33,031 nt of DNA from Rhodothermaceae bacterium Tc-Br11_B2g6_7 (GCA_001564055.1 LKNB01000031.1:1-33031), one strand, 5' to 3'. Positions 1 to 8,498 are shown, numbered from the stretch's first letter. Program-made: numbers and translations. Notes: a model not told the origin generated them from the sequence alone.

Positions 1-24
1 AAGTCTGTGAGCGACCGATAGTAC

Positions 25-111
25 TTCATGGGCCCGGCGAGAGCTGTAGGTGGGTGTTTCTGTCGAATGAATTACCCTCTACAGCGCTCTGCTGGGCCCG
101 TTCATTTTTTT
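25..111 (+). terminator. Large imperfect hairpin followed by a T7 tract
   Basis: Left arm 30-49 pairs with right arm 79-99. There is one G-T wobble, one bulged base and one mismatch, and a loop of about 29 nt. A run of seven T follows at 105-111, so it reads as a strong intrinsic terminator for a plus-strand gene ending upstream of the window. A TTCAT pentamer flanks the hairpin on both sides (25-29 and 101-105), which would also fit a tiny inserted element. The right arm overlaps the 3' end of the convergent gene at 79-627. Confidence 0.55.
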
Positions 112-627
112 GTCGGGTACAGAGCCCTCATACATACGCTGGAGCAATCTTTCCCGTGTGTCAGGACTACGATTTTCACCTTCCAATTCGATTACCCGCG
201 TAATGCCGTCTGCATCTGTCAATAGACCGACGGGAGTACTGTCAAATCCAAAAAGGCGTGGTAATACTCGGGCTGTGTCAGCGTAACTCTCAAATGGGAA
301 ATCCCATATCATCTTGTACCGTTTCGCTTGCACAGGACTTCGCTCAAGAATAGCGGTTTTTACGACGAATCTATCGTCATCGCTTAGCGCTGCGATCCAA
401 CTACCCAGCGCACCTCTACCCGATGAACATTCGTAGGGACTGTGTACCAGGGTAATCTGGGGTACCCCCTTCTGCTGCACGAGTGATTCAGAAGCGAGGT
501 AGTGAAGACTCAATAGGGGCACAGAACTCTCTACATAGACCCCATCCGATCCGTAGTGATAACCGTACTTCAAGGTTAGCGCAAGAATTACAATAGCCGC
601 TACAGTCTTTACATATGATCGAGCCAT
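79..627 (-). CDS. Exported thioredoxin-fold-like protein, function unknown
   Basis: A 182-aa protein begins MARSYVKTV and has a single N-terminal hydrophobic segment (about residues 5-20), so it is probably exported or membrane-anchored. The body has a strand, a helix after 'HSPYECSSGRG', and a later 'DSTPVGLLTDADG' segment. That resembles the beta-alpha-beta plus cis-proline pattern of thioredoxin/TlpA-like proteins. Where a CxxC would sit there is only one cysteine, so a classical disulfide role is doubtful. An in-frame ATG at 672 exists, but a good promoter (-10 at 661-666) lies inside that extension, so I chose 627. The gene is AT-richer than those further along, which suggests an accessory origin. 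Family assignment is weak; the reading frame itself is fairly convincing. Confidence 0.6.
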   Translation of the reverse strand: MARSYVKTVAAIVILALTLKYGYHYGSDGVYVESSVPLLSLHYLASESLVQQKGVPQITLVHSPYECSSGRGALGSWIAALSDDDRFVVKTAILERSPVQAKRYKMIWDFPFESYADTARVLPRLFGFDSTPVGLLTDADGITRVIELEGENRSPDTRERLLQRMYEGSVPDKKMNGPSRAL

Positions 628-660
628 GATGACGCTATAACTTGTTAGAGAAGCTTTCCT

Positions 661-689
661 ACTATACCCCATACCCCCCCAGCATACAA
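661..689 (-). promoter_or_regulatory. Sigma70-like promoter for the 79-627 gene
   Basis: On the minus strand TTGTAT (684-689), a 17-nt spacer and TATAGT (661-666) match the -35/-10 pattern; the -10 matches consensus at five of six positions. Transcription would start near 654. That excludes the ATG at 672 and supports the start at 627. Confidence 0.5.
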
Positions 690-967
690 GATATTAGTCT
701 TATCTTAACCATTTATTAATATTACCACACTTCCCGCCACCGGGTTGACTCTCGATACACTTCAAAGAGTGGCGGCGGGTGCCCGCGTTAAATAGCTCTC
801 GACCTGAAGACGAAGCTAAACGTTGATGCGACTTTGAAAACGGACTGATTGGGGTCCGGCACATTAACAACCGGGCGACCCTGAAAGGCCCAGCTTCAAA
901 TTTCTGACCAAGGTGAGTATTATCAAGTACAGCCTTATACCTAAAACAACCATTCGTTACTGCCCCG
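673..967. other. Gene-poor AT-rich spacer
   Basis: Apart from the promoter at 661-689, this stretch of about 295 nt has no convincing gene. A 93-codon minus-strand frame crosses it (700-981) but has no recognisable domain. Its composition (for example 'ttatctTAACCATTTATTAATATT'-like runs near 700-722) is unlike the rest of the window. I cannot tell whether it is a decayed mobile element. Confidence 0.4.
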
Positions 968-1302
968 ATGCCTTTCAACATTGCTCAATATGAGAAGGAA
1001 GAGGCCATCACCTACATCGCTCGGCGGGTAGCGGAAGCCACCGGTGCGCAGGAGGTATGGGCTTTGGATCTCGCATTTGGGGAGGCAGCACGAACGACAC
1101 CGATTTGGATCTCCTTGTCGTCATAGAAACGATCGCGTCCGATCCCGCAACCATTGCGACACGAGGGTATGACGCCTTACCAGATGTAGACAACCCGATC
1201 GACATCGTGGTCAAGAGCGAGGAGACGTTTTGCACACAGGCTCACGTGCCAGGTTCGTGGGCTCACACCGTTCGCACATCCGGAAGACGGCTGTATGGCT
1301 AA
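968..1302 (+). pseudogene. MNT-type nucleotidyltransferase (MntA-like), frameshifted
   Basis: The ATG at 968 opens a frame reading MPFNIAQYEKEEAITYIARRVAEA, typical of the N-terminal helix of minimal nucleotidyltransferases. The frame breaks at the T-run 1063-1065. The next frame continues with 'FGSRIWGGSTNDTDLDLLVV', the GSX10DXD catalytic motif of the DNA polymerase beta-like fold. Adding one T at 1063-1065 would join the halves into 'VWAFGSRIWGGS'. The downstream frame overlaps the HEPN gene by 8 nt (ATGGCTAA). In intact MNT-HEPN modules the nucleotidyltransferase is the antitoxin and AMPylates the HEPN toxin. The alternatives are a sequencing error or a short product starting at ATG 1057 that lacks the N-terminal helix. 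Confidence 0.75.
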
Positions 1303-1699
1303 AGGACGGTCGACGCTCGTGCAGCAGTGGTTTCAAAAGGCCACCCGTGATCTGATGGCGGCCGACCGACTGGCGGCAGGTGACGCCCCACCCCTCGACA
1401 CTGCGGTGTATCACTTCCAACAGGCAGCTGAGAAATCCTTAAAGGGTGCGCTGCTATATTTCGGGAAGCACGTGAAGAAAACCCATGACCTGCGTCTGCT
1501 GGTACGGACTCTTGAAAAGCACGTCGGTCCTCTCGACCTATTGGAAGCAGCGAACTTCCTTACCCCCTTTGCCACGCTGTACAGATATCCCGATGATCAT
1601 CTCGAACCAACGGTAGCGCAATGCACCCAGGCGCGTCGGGCTGCTGAGAAAATTCTTGTTTGCGTACATGCTCTTCTCCCGGACAGACTGGCGCCCTGA
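1295..1699 (+). CDS. HEPN domain protein (MNT-HEPN module toxin-type)
   Basis: A 134-aa all-helical protein of HEPN-family size. It has the features of the COG2250-like group: an N-terminal 'WFQKATRDLMAADRL' helix, 'YHFQQAAEKSLKGALLYFGK', 'KKTHDLRLL', and 'LYRYPDDHLEP'. The segment RYPDDH fits the R-X4-H motif that forms the ribonuclease site in active HEPN toxins. The ATG lies 8 nt inside the end of the nucleotidyltransferase frame, so the two were translationally coupled. The HEPN frame is intact although its partner is frameshifted, so the protein may be inactive, unrestrained or controlled elsewhere. Toxicity is family knowledge, not visible here. Confidence 0.8.
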   Translation: MAKGRSTLVQQWFQKATRDLMAADRLAAGDAPPLDTAVYHFQQAAEKSLKGALLYFGKHVKKTHDLRLLVRTLEKHVGPLDLLEAANFLTPFATLYRYPDDHLEPTVAQCTQARRAAEKILVCVHALLPDRLAP

Positions 1700-1815
1700 A
1701 TCAGAGGTCATTTCGCTTTGCGGGGCCGCATCGGCTTGCGACCTCCCAACCGCCACAATCCCGTGACAATCGCGGCGAGCGCCGCAGCTGCGGAATCTGT
1801 GGGGCGCGCTGTGCT

Positions 1816-1846
1816 TTGAGGCACGCGTTCGGCCTTCAAGTAATAC
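1816..1846 (+). promoter_or_regulatory. Possible promoter for the DUF2256-cryptochrome pair
   Basis: TTGAGG (1816-1821) and TAATAC (1841-1846) are separated by 19 nt, longer than ideal. Transcription would begin within a few bases of the ATG at 1856, giving a nearly leaderless mRNA. Weak. Confidence 0.25.
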
Positions 1847-1855
1847 TTGCACCCC

Positions 1856-2005
1856 ATGACCAAAATGCGCAAGAAGCGCGACCTGCCGGAGAAGATCTGC
1901 CCCGTCTGCAACCGCCCGTTCAAGTGGCGGAAGAAGTGGGAAGATGACTGGGAAAACGTGAAGTACTGCAGCAAGCGCTGCCGCCGCAACAAAGACAAGG
2001 CCTGA
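1856..2005 (+). CDS. DUF2256 small zinc-binding protein
   Basis: A 49-aa basic protein starting [18 protein letters not shown]. It carries the DUF2256 pattern: '[19 protein letters not shown]', then 'W..VKYCSKRC'. Four cysteines (15, 18, 38, 42) are arranged CxxC...CxxxC as a small zinc ribbon. Its biochemical role is not known. The gene sits 34 nt upstream of the DASH cryptochrome on the same strand, and small DUF2256 genes are, as far as I recall, often found beside cryptochrome/photolyase genes. A shared transcript is likely. The ATG at 1856 gives the full domain; a second in-frame ATG three codons later is possible. Confidence 0.88.
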   Translation: MTKMRKKRDLPEKICPVCNRPFKWRKKWEDDWENVKYCSKRCRRNKDKA

Positions 2006-2039
2006 TCACCACACCGCCCACCCTCCAACGTCCGAACGT

Positions 2040-3476
2040 ATGCCCACCACCCTGCTCGTCTGGTTTCGGAACGACCTCCGCATACGCGACAACGAAATCT
2101 TGCACGAAGCCGCCCAGCGCGCCGACCGCGTGCTGCCCGTCTACTGCTTCGACCCGCGCCACTTCGCAAAAGGCCGCTGGGGCTTCGACAAAACCGGGCC
2201 GTTTCGCGCGCAGTTTCTGATCGAGAGCGTTGCCGACCTCCGGGGGTCACTACAGGAGCGCGGCACCGACCTCATCGTGCGCCAGGGGCCGCCGGAGGAT
2301 GTGATTCCAGAGCTGGTGAAGGCCCACGACGTCACTGGCGTGTATGTCCACAAAGAAGTGGGTACGGAGGAGGAAGACGTTGAGCAAGCTGTGGAACAGG
2401 CGCTGGCTCCGACCGATGCCGTGCTGCAGTACCGCTGGGGGAAGACGCTCTATCACGCCGACGACATCCCGTTCGATACGGACGGCATTCCCAAGGTGTA
2501 CACCCCCTTCCGCAAGAAAACGGAGAAGCAGGCGAGCGTCCGCGCAACCTTCCCGGCACCCGACGCCCTTGCACCGCTGCCGGAGGGCCTCGACGCCGGC
2601 GCAATCGCCACGGTGGAAGGCCTCGGCCTGAAGCCCGCCGCCATCGACGACCGCGCTGTGCTGGACTTTACTGGGGGCGAGACGGCCGGGTTGGAGCGCC
2701 TGCAACAGTACATCTGGCAGCAAGACCTGCTCAAGAAATACAAAAAGACGCGCAATGGGCTGCTCGGCGCCGACTACTCGTCGAAGTTCTCTGCCTGGCT
2801 GGCGCACGGGTGCCTCTCGCCTCGGACCATCTATGAGGAGGTGAAGCGTTATGAGGACGAGCGCGTCAGCAACAAGTCGACGTACTGGATGATCTTCGAA
2901 CTCATCTGGCGGGACTTCTTCACGTTCATCACGCGGAAATACGGCGCGCGGCTCTTCTACCAGAGCGGGCCCATGAACCGGGCGATTGATTGGGACGAAA
3001 ATCCCGAGGCGTTTGAGCGGTGGGCGACGGGCACGACGGGGTTTCCGTTCATTGATGCGAACATGCGCGAGCTCAACCGGAGCGGCTTTATGTCGAACCG
3101 GGGCCGGCAGAACGTGGCCAGCTTCCTCTCCAAAAACCTGAACCTCGACTGGCGCCTCGGCGCGTCGTACTTCGAGGCCAAGCTGCTCGACTACGATGTC
3201 GGCAGCAACTGGGGCAACTGGGCCTACAACAGCGGCGTGGGCAACGACCCGCGCAACCGGTACTTCAACATTCTCTCGCAGGCCAACCGGTACGACAAAA
3301 AGGGCGCGTACGTGAAGCACTGGCTGCCCGAGCTACAGGAGCTGCCGGCCGACAAGGTGCACACGCCGTGGGAGCTCTCCGACAGCGAGAAGTCGATGTA
3401 CGGACTGCACGGCGGCGGATACCCAGAACCGATGATTGACCTTGAGGCCTCATACGAGCGGCTGCGGAACGGATGA
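2040..3476 (+). CDS. DASH-family cryptochrome / photolyase
   Basis: A 478-aa flavoprotein of the cryptochrome/photolyase superfamily. The N-terminal Rossmann-like antenna domain begins 'LLVWFRNDLRIRDN'. The 'YTPFRKKTEKQ' region and the helical FAD-binding half ('GCLSPRTIYEEV', 'STYWMIFELIWRDFF', 'MRELNRSGFMSNRGRQNVASF', 'DYDVGSNWGNWAYNSGVGNDPR') are those of DASH members. DASH proteins bind FAD and often a folate antenna, and repair cyclobutane pyrimidine dimers mainly in single-stranded or looped DNA. Length fits the family. It follows DUF2256 by 34 nt. Its stop lies 6 nt from that of the convergent gene at 3483, so the two transcripts probably overlap at their ends. Confidence 0.95.
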   Translation: MPTTLLVWFRNDLRIRDNEILHEAAQRADRVLPVYCFDPRHFAKGRWGFDKTGPFRAQFLIESVADLRGSLQERGTDLIVRQGPPEDVIPELVKAHDVTGVYVHKEVGTEEEDVEQAVEQALAPTDAVLQYRWGKTLYHADDIPFDTDGIPKVYTPFRKKTEKQASVRATFPAPDALAPLPEGLDAGAIATVEGLGLKPAAIDDRAVLDFTGGETAGLERLQQYIWQQDLLKKYKKTRNGLLGADYSSKFSAWLAHGCLSPRTIYEEVKRYEDERVSNKSTYWMIFELIWRDFFTFITRKYGARLFYQSGPMNRAIDWDENPEAFERWATGTTGFPFIDANMRELNRSGFMSNRGRQNVASFLSKNLNLDWRLGASYFEAKLLDYDVGSNWGNWAYNSGVGNDPRNRYFNILSQANRYDKKGAYVKHWLPELQELPADKVHTPWELSDSEKSMYGLHGGGYPEPMIDLEASYERLRNG

Positions 3477-3482
3477 TGACGG

Positions 3483-4376
3483 CTACGGCGCGTACTCGGT
3501 GTGGTACTGCACCGCGTGGGTGAGCATGTGCTGGATGCGGCTGTGCATGAGGCTCGACACCTGCACGAAGTGGCGCCAGCGGTCGTCCGGGCAGTCGGAG
3601 AGGGCGTCAGCGTAGTTGGCCCAAGCGTCGCCCGTCACGCGGTCGCCGAAACCCGCAGGCTGGCATGCGGCCTCAGCGTGGGTATCTCCATGACGGGCCC
3701 AGGTATGCAGTAGCTTGTCGAGCAGCTCATCAAACACCAGAAACTGCTGCAGCGCCAGATGCCAGTGCGGGTCGGCGCCTGCCTCGTGCCACGCCGCATG
3801 TTGTAGCGCGCCCGGTTCGGGGAAGCGGACGGTCTGTGCCCGGGGCGAAATGACCGCCTCCTCCGACGTGTATGGCGCCCGCCCTTCCCCAATGTAATCA
3901 TCGGTAGCCACGGTACGGTCGCGCGTGGCGTGGTCGTACTGCACGGCCTTAAACATGGCATGGTGCACGCGGTCGTGCATCACCTCGGTGATCTGCACGA
4001 GTTCAGCCCACGGCCCCTCCGCTCCGTCTGCCCCCAGTGCCTCGCGGTACGCCCCCCAGTCGCCGCCGGAGATGCGGGCGCCAAACGATGGCACATGGGC
4101 GGTGTCGCCGCGCGCCTCCACACCATGCCGCGCCAGGCTCGTCATCAGCGCGTGCATGTGGTTGTGGAACGTCCCAAACGTGCGCATACTACGTGCCCAT
4201 GCATCCTCCTCCGCGACAGCATCCGAGATGTACGCGCGGAAATCCCCGCCCGAAATTGAGTTCATTTTGAAGTCTTCGCGGTGGTCCAGGGCGGGGGCCT
4301 CCTGCCCAACGACGGTGCTGGAGGCCCCAAGCATCGTGAGGACGAGCAGAACAGACAGCGACAGTCGCATGATCAT
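3483..4376 (-). CDS. Exported histidine-rich repeat protein, unknown family
   Basis: A 297-aa protein with a clear signal peptide (hydrophobic residues 5-18, cleavage probably after VVGQ near residue 25). A start six bases later (4370) gives an equally good signal. The mature part contains three related segments of about 45 residues, near 41-84, 102-147 and 248-291. Each has a '(I/V)(S/T)G..(F/W)..Y..A' opening and a helix rich in His. The last two share 'VQ(I/V)...MH.R(I/V).H....AVQY'. A fourth, weaker related helix lies at 203-230 ('..WARHG'). Histidines recur with H-x4-H spacing (134/139, 278/283). Only two cysteines, both in the C-terminal third. I do not recognise the family; a periplasmic metal- or haem-binding helical bundle is a guess. 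Confidence 0.8.
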   Translation of the reverse strand: MIMRLSLSVLLVLTMLGASSTVVGQEAPALDHREDFKMNSISGGDFRAYISDAVAEEDAWARSMRTFGTFHNHMHALMTSLARHGVEARGDTAHVPSFGARISGGDWGAYREALGADGAEGPWAELVQITEVMHDRVHHAMFKAVQYDHATRDRTVATDDYIGEGRAPYTSEEAVISPRAQTVRFPEPGALQHAAWHEAGADPHWHLALQQFLVFDELLDKLLHTWARHGDTHAEAACQPAGFGDRVTGDAWANYADALSDCPDDRWRHFVQVSSLMHSRIQHMLTHAVQYHTEYAP

Positions 4377-4601
4377 GGGTCAAGAACAGAGGGTAGATGA
4401 GATAGCATAATGCGTACCTGCTACAGCCGGTAATCGTTGCAGACAGGCGTAGGCGCGTGTACGCGCGTGACCGTAACGGTTGTGTCTCTTGTCCGGTTGG
4501 AAGCCCTTCCGATGCACAGACGCCAACCATACGCGTTGAAAACGTGCGGTATATCAGCTATTTAAGATGTTCTGTCGCTACGCATCTGACCCCATCTCCG
4601 C
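4377..4601. promoter_or_regulatory. Divergent promoter region, with a candidate HMG-CoA synthase promoter
   Basis: This 225-nt spacer separates two divergent genes. On the plus strand TTGAAA (4536-4541), a 17-nt spacer and TATTTA (4559-4564) make a reasonable sigma70-like promoter about 38 nt before the ATG at 4602. No clear promoter was found for the minus-strand gene. Confidence 0.45.
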
Positions 4602-5945
4602 ATGGCCTCACCGGCTGTAGGCATCGACGGCATTGAACTATGGACGGGAAAACTGAAGCTGGATCTCGCAACCACGTTTGCCCCAGCGCACGACATCGAC
4701 CCCAATAAGTTTACAAAGGGGCTGGGCCTGCATGCGTCCTCCCTTCCCGATGTGTATGAGGACATCGTGACGATGGGTGCCAACGCGGCGCTGCGCCTGA
4801 TGCAACGCCACGGGCTCACGCCAGAGGACATCGGCCGGATTGACGTGGCTACCGAAACCGCCTTTGATAACGCCAAGCCGGTGGCTACGTACATTGCCGG
4901 GTGCCTGGCTCAGGTGATGGAGGGCGACTTCGCCCACGCTAACCTGGGCGAGCGTAAGTTTGCCTGCATCGCGGGGACACAGGCGCTGGACGACGCGGCC
5001 AACTGGATTCACTCCGGCCGACACCGCGGGCGCAAGGCACTGGTAATTGCCACCGACACGGCCCTCTACGAGCGCGGCGACCCTGGCGAGGCCACGCAGG
5101 GCGCCGGCGCGGTAGCGATGCTCGTCAGCGAGAGCCCCTCCGTCACCGCGTTTGGGCTGCCGCAGGGGATTGGCAGCGCCGACGAAACCGACTTTCTGAA
5201 GCCGCATCGGCAATTTCCGAGCGTGGACGGCAAGCGCTCCATGCAGGTCTACCTGGGCCGCATCCAGGACGCGCTGGCCGACTTTGCGGCGGCCGGCGGC
5301 AGCACGGATCCAGATGCTCACGCGCAGTTTCTCTTTCATACGCCGTTTCCCGGCATGGTGAAGAAGGCGGCGGTGCTGGGCTACCTGGATGGCGTGCAGG
5401 GCACGGCCCGCGGTGACGCCCTTGCCGAAGACCTGGGGACCCTGGCCCATCCTGATACCTTTGCTGACGGCCGCGCCTACCTCGACGTCCTCAAGGCGCA
5501 CGCGAAGCACCTCAAGCAGACGGACCATTACGCCAACTGGTACGCCCGTGCCGTCACGCCTACGCTCAAGGTGGCGCGGCAGGTCGGCAACTGGTACACC
5601 GGGTCAGTACACGTGGCTCGGGCCTCCGGGCTGCTGCATGCGGCCCACAGCGAGCGGGCCCTGACGGGGCAGCCCCTCATCGTGGCCTCGTACGGCAGCG
5701 GCGCGCAGGCTGAGGTGCATGCCGAGACCGTGCAGGCCGGATGGCGCGACGAGGCGGAGGCGCTCACCATTCAGCAGCAGCTCGACGCCCGGTACGACCT
5801 CAGCTACGACGAGTATGAAGCCATTCATGCAGTCCATACCTACGGCGCCGAGAGCAACCTCTCCCCTCGCACGGCGCCCAGCGGCGAATTCGTCGTCGAC
5901 GGACGCGGGCCGATGGGGGAGTATACGTATGCCTATGTGGCGTGA
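4602..5945 (+). CDS. mvaS: Hydroxymethylglutaryl-CoA synthase
   Basis: A 447-aa thiolase-fold enzyme condensing acetyl-CoA with acetoacetyl-CoA to HMG-CoA, the first committed step of the mevalonate pathway to isoprenoids. The catalytic triad is recognisable: Glu85 in 'ATETAFD', nucleophilic Cys122 in 'FACIAGTQAL', and His246 in 'LFHTPFPGMVKKA'. The 'GDPGEATQGAGAVAML' and C-terminal 'YGSGAQAEV' motifs also fit. It is longer than many bacterial MvaS (about 390 aa). No other mevalonate gene is nearby. A polyketide beta-branching (PksG-like) synthase is an alternative, but no polyketide genes are present. A promoter-like pair is seen at 4536-4564. Confidence 0.9.
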   Translation: MASPAVGIDGIELWTGKLKLDLATTFAPAHDIDPNKFTKGLGLHASSLPDVYEDIVTMGANAALRLMQRHGLTPEDIGRIDVATETAFDNAKPVATYIAGCLAQVMEGDFAHANLGERKFACIAGTQALDDAANWIHSGRHRGRKALVIATDTALYERGDPGEATQGAGAVAMLVSESPSVTAFGLPQGIGSADETDFLKPHRQFPSVDGKRSMQVYLGRIQDALADFAAAGGSTDPDAHAQFLFHTPFPGMVKKAAVLGYLDGVQGTARGDALAEDLGTLAHPDTFADGRAYLDVLKAHAKHLKQTDHYANWYARAVTPTLKVARQVGNWYTGSVHVARASGLLHAAHSERALTGQPLIVASYGSGAQAEVHAETVQAGWRDEAEALTIQQQLDARYDLSYDEYEAIHAVHTYGAESNLSPRTAPSGEFVVDGRGPMGEYTYAYVA

Positions 5946-6165
5946 TTTTTCGGTTTGTTAGATTCGGGTGCATGGCGGCACAGTGTGCCTTGGCGCAGGC
6001 AACGAGCCAATGCGATGTGTGTGGGGGTATGGGAGTGTGGGGGTTTTCTGGCTGAGCCGACCCATGGAGCCGTAAGGACACGGTACCATCGTGTCCTGCT
6101 ACACCGCGTCCTGCTACACCACGCTCCGACACATCGCGCCCTCCTACACTGCACGCGGCACCCCA
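5946..6165. other. Convergent spacer with G-rich tract and tandem repeats
   Basis: The region lies between convergent mvaS and the methyltransferase gene. It contains a G-rich stretch (6023-6043) and the 15-bp repeats at 6091-6150 described separately. No clear intrinsic terminator and no gene were seen. Confidence 0.5.
6091..6150. repeat. Degenerate 15-bp tandem repeat, four units
   Basis: Units are GTGTCCTGCTACACC, GCGTCCTGCTACACC, ACGCTCCGACACATC and GCGCCCTCCTACACT. The first two differ at one base; the last two are decayed. The array ends 16 nt from the methyltransferase stop codon. Confidence 0.7.
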
Positions 6166-6786
6166 TCACGCCACACGCCCTCCGGCTACGAAGAAGTCAT
6201 CCTGCCGCCAGGCGCAGTCCACATCCGTGAAGCCGGCGCGTTCGAAGGCCTTTAGCTGGCGGAAGAGCGGCAGCACGCCCACATGGTCGCCCACGATCAG
6301 GTGGCCGCCCGGCATCAGGCTGTTGCGGATGCCTTGCAGCAGCAACTCGTAGCGGCTCTCTGCCTCGGCGCCTTCTACATCGTGCCCGACGATGGCGTGC
6401 AGCGCCAACGAGCCGAACACCAAGTCGTACGGCGCGCCCGGCAGCACATCGCCATCCGTGCTGATGGATTCACACAGGAAGGTGGCATCGTCCCGCATCA
6501 TGCGGATCTTGGCCCGGGCCACGTCGAGGATGTCGGCATCCTCATCAATGGCGGTAAGCTGCACCATCGGGTAGCCTTCCAGTACCATCATGGACGCATT
6601 GCCCGTGCCACAGGCGATGTCGCACACCAGCGCGTCCGGGCCCAGCGGAGGCAGGGCCATTAGCACCTCCTCCAGCATCGGCAGCACCAGCGGCATACGG
6701 CGCTCCAGGTGGAGGTCGTACCACGAGCCGTTGCGCCAGAAGCCACCGCGTCGCTGCAGGTTTGTCCGCCAGTTGGGGGTATTCAT
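6166..6786 (-). CDS. Class I SAM-dependent methyltransferase
   Basis: A 206-aa soluble protein with the Rossmann-fold SAM motif I 'VCDIACGTGNAS' (Asp56-Gly62). It continues with an acidic strand end 'LTAIDEDADIL', a 'PYDLVFGSLALHAI' motif and 'LMPGGHLIVGD', all standard for small-molecule class I methyltransferases. The substrate cannot be read from the sequence. It is the third gene of a minus-strand run recO-lexA-methyltransferase, 103 nt after lexA. It may be co-transcribed with lexA, but I see no evidence that it is an SOS gene. The ATG at 6786 gives a normal-length domain. Confidence 0.85.
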   Translation of the reverse strand: MNTPNWRTNLQRRGGFWRNGSWYDLHLERRMPLVLPMLEEVLMALPPLGPDALVCDIACGTGNASMMVLEGYPMVQLTAIDEDADILDVARAKIRMMRDDATFLCESISTDGDVLPGAPYDLVFGSLALHAIVGHDVEGAEAESRYELLLQGIRNSLMPGGHLIVGDHVGVLPLFRQLKAFERAGFTDVDCAWRQDDFFVAGGRVA

Positions 6787-6889
6787 TCGGTAGGGGAGAA
6801 ATGACCATGTGCGTTGGCGGCGTATGCACCGTAGGACCGGGCAGAAAGATCCACGCCCTTCCGCAATGCCGCCGGCGTGCCTGTCGGCG

Positions 6890-7516
6890 CTACGCCGCTA
6901 CGCGCTTGTGGATGCCGTGCGCGTTCATGTGCCCCACGTAGCGCCCCAACACGTTCACCTCCTCAAACACATCGGGCGTAATGCGGATGCTCTCGTATTC
7001 TTCGTTGCAGGGTTCCAGCCGCAAGCCATTCTGGTCGTGATACACGCGCTTGAGTGACGTTTCGCCGTTGTACAGGATGGCGCCAATGCCGCCCTCCGGG
7101 ATGTCATCGTCGATGAGCAGCACGTAGTCGCCATCGTTGATATTGGCCCCCTGCATCGACTGCCCCGAGACGCGAATGGCGAAGATCCGGTCGAGGTTAG
7201 GAAAGAGGTTGTCCAGCGTGATGGTGCCCAGGTTGGCCTCCACGGCTTCCTGGAGCTGGCCGGCGGAGATGATGCCCTTCACCGGAATCCCTACCTCGGC
7301 ATCGTCTTCGCGCGCCAGGTGGTAGCCGTCGTCATCGCGCGTCAGGTAGCCTTTTTTGTGCAGCGCCTGCAGGTTTTGCGTGACGCTGTTGGGCGAGCGG
7401 TAGTTGAAGTGGTCGATGATTTCGCGGTAGGTCGGCCAGACGTTTTCCTCTTCGATGTAGTCCTCAATAAAGGTGAGGAACTCGTGCTGCTTGGCAGTCA
7501 GTTTGCGGCGGCTCAT
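6890..7516 (-). CDS. lexA: LexA SOS repressor
   Basis: A 208-aa LexA: winged-helix DNA-binding N-terminus ('WPTYREIIDHFNYRSPNSVTQNL', residues 27-49) and a C-terminal S24 peptidase domain. Cleavage site Ala85-Gly86 in 'IISAGQLQEA'; catalytic Ser120 in 'SGQSMQG' and Lys156 in 'GETSLKRVY'. These positions are almost the same as in E. coli LexA. It represses DNA-damage genes and self-cleaves on RecA filaments. The frame is open upstream to 7591, but the ATG at 7516 starts the conserved 'SRRKLTAKQHEFL' helix and lies just downstream of a promoter with a palindromic operator candidate (7553-7591). It follows recO by 71 nt. Confidence 0.96.
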   Translation of the reverse strand: MSRRKLTAKQHEFLTFIEDYIEEENVWPTYREIIDHFNYRSPNSVTQNLQALHKKGYLTRDDDGYHLAREDDAEVGIPVKGIISAGQLQEAVEANLGTITLDNLFPNLDRIFAIRVSGQSMQGANINDGDYVLLIDDDIPEGGIGAILYNGETSLKRVYHDQNGLRLEPCNEEYESIRITPDVFEEVNVLGRYVGHMNAHGIHKRVAA

Positions 7517-7552
7517 AGCAACGTGTACGTAGGCGGCAGGAAGCGATGCACA

Positions 7553-7591
7553 TACACTACACAGTGTACAACAGGAGGTGCCGCAAGTCAA
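7553..7591 (-). promoter_or_regulatory. lexA promoter with palindromic operator candidate (SOS box)
   Basis: On the minus strand TTGACT (7586-7591), a 17-nt spacer and TACACT (7563-7568) form a good sigma70-like promoter. The -10 hexamer is one arm of a perfect 16-bp palindrome TACACT-GTGT-AGTGTA (7553-7568), which covers the -10 and start point. Placement is exactly where an autorepressing LexA would bind. The -35 element overlaps the recO stop codon. The sequence matches neither the E. coli CTGT-N8-ACAG nor the Gram-positive GAAC-N4-GTTC box. Confidence 0.65.
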
Positions 7592-8364
7592 CCCCGGAGA
7601 TGTGACGACCCCGCACCCGATAGCTGGCTGGCAACGTCGTCGCTGCGCGTGGGGTAGGCCTCTTCGACGTGGTAGCGCAGGTAGTCTTCGATGAGGCCGT
7701 CGACCGCCCGTTGGGTGCGCGGCTCCATCTGCATCCGCATCACATCGCGGAGGTCGGCGCGGGCGATGACGGCAAAGGCGCGGAGGGCGGCACGGGAGGC
7801 GCCCCGGGATTGCGGAAGCTGCACCTCAGAAGGATGAATGGCGCCCGTATTTAGGTCCAGGCGCCCGCCCTCATCCGTAAGCGCGGTGACATCGCTTTTG
7901 CGGATGGCAGGCGCAAACCCAAGCGCCGTTGCCAACTGCATCCGAAAATACGCCAGCAGGTTGCCCAGGCGCTCATCCGCCTCGTTGAGGGTGCGCAACA
8001 CTCCCACCGTCAGGTTGAAGACCATGGGGTTGTGCTCTTCTTCCTGTAAAAGCGCATCGACCAACTCGACGATGCGTTGCCCGATGACCAGTTTCTCGAG
8101 GCTGCGGTGCACGTCGGGAAAGCGCTCTACGTGGCTCGTTTCCGTGAGGGTCTGCAGGCCCCGTGTAGGCTTGTAATAGAAGACCACCTGGATGTAGCTG
8201 GTAGGCTGCAGCGTGGCCCCGAAGCGGCTTTTGATCTTGCGCGCCCCCTTGGCAATAACCGACACGATGCCCCGCTCCCGCGTGAAGAGCGTGACGATCT
8301 GGCTGGTCTCGCTGTAGTCAAGGGAGCGTAAGACGACAGCATCGGTGCGAACAATGGTAGACAC
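7588..8364 (-). CDS. recO: DNA repair protein RecO
   Basis: A 258-aa RecO, recombination mediator that loads RecA on SSB-coated gaps with RecR/RecF. The N-terminal OB fold shows 'TDAVVLRSLDYSETSQIVTLFTRERGIVSVIAKGARK' in order (checked in short pieces), followed by the helical domain with 'LAYFRMQLATALGFAP'. The start codon is GTG. The protein contains no cysteine, so the zinc finger seen in some RecO proteins (for example Deinococcus) is absent, as in E. coli. It is followed by lexA on the same strand; recO's last codons overlap the lexA -35 element. Confidence 0.93.
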   Translation of the reverse strand: MSTIVRTDAVVLRSLDYSETSQIVTLFTRERGIVSVIAKGARKIKSRFGATLQPTSYIQVVFYYKPTRGLQTLTETSHVERFPDVHRSLEKLVIGQRIVELVDALLQEEEHNPMVFNLTVGVLRTLNEADERLGNLLAYFRMQLATALGFAPAIRKSDVTALTDEGGRLDLNTGAIHPSEVQLPQSRGASRAALRAFAVIARADLRDVMRMQMEPRTQRAVDGLIEDYLRYHVEEAYPTRSDDVASQLSGAGSSHLRG

Positions 8365-8498
8365 GGCGCAACCGGGTTAAGAACGCATGAAGGGAGTTAT
8401 ACCGTGGGGCGGTTGGGACTCTATTAAAGCCCGAGGTAACGCACAACGCGTGCTGCACCGTGCGGTTTAGGGTTTGTCGGATCAGCCGGTTTCTTGCC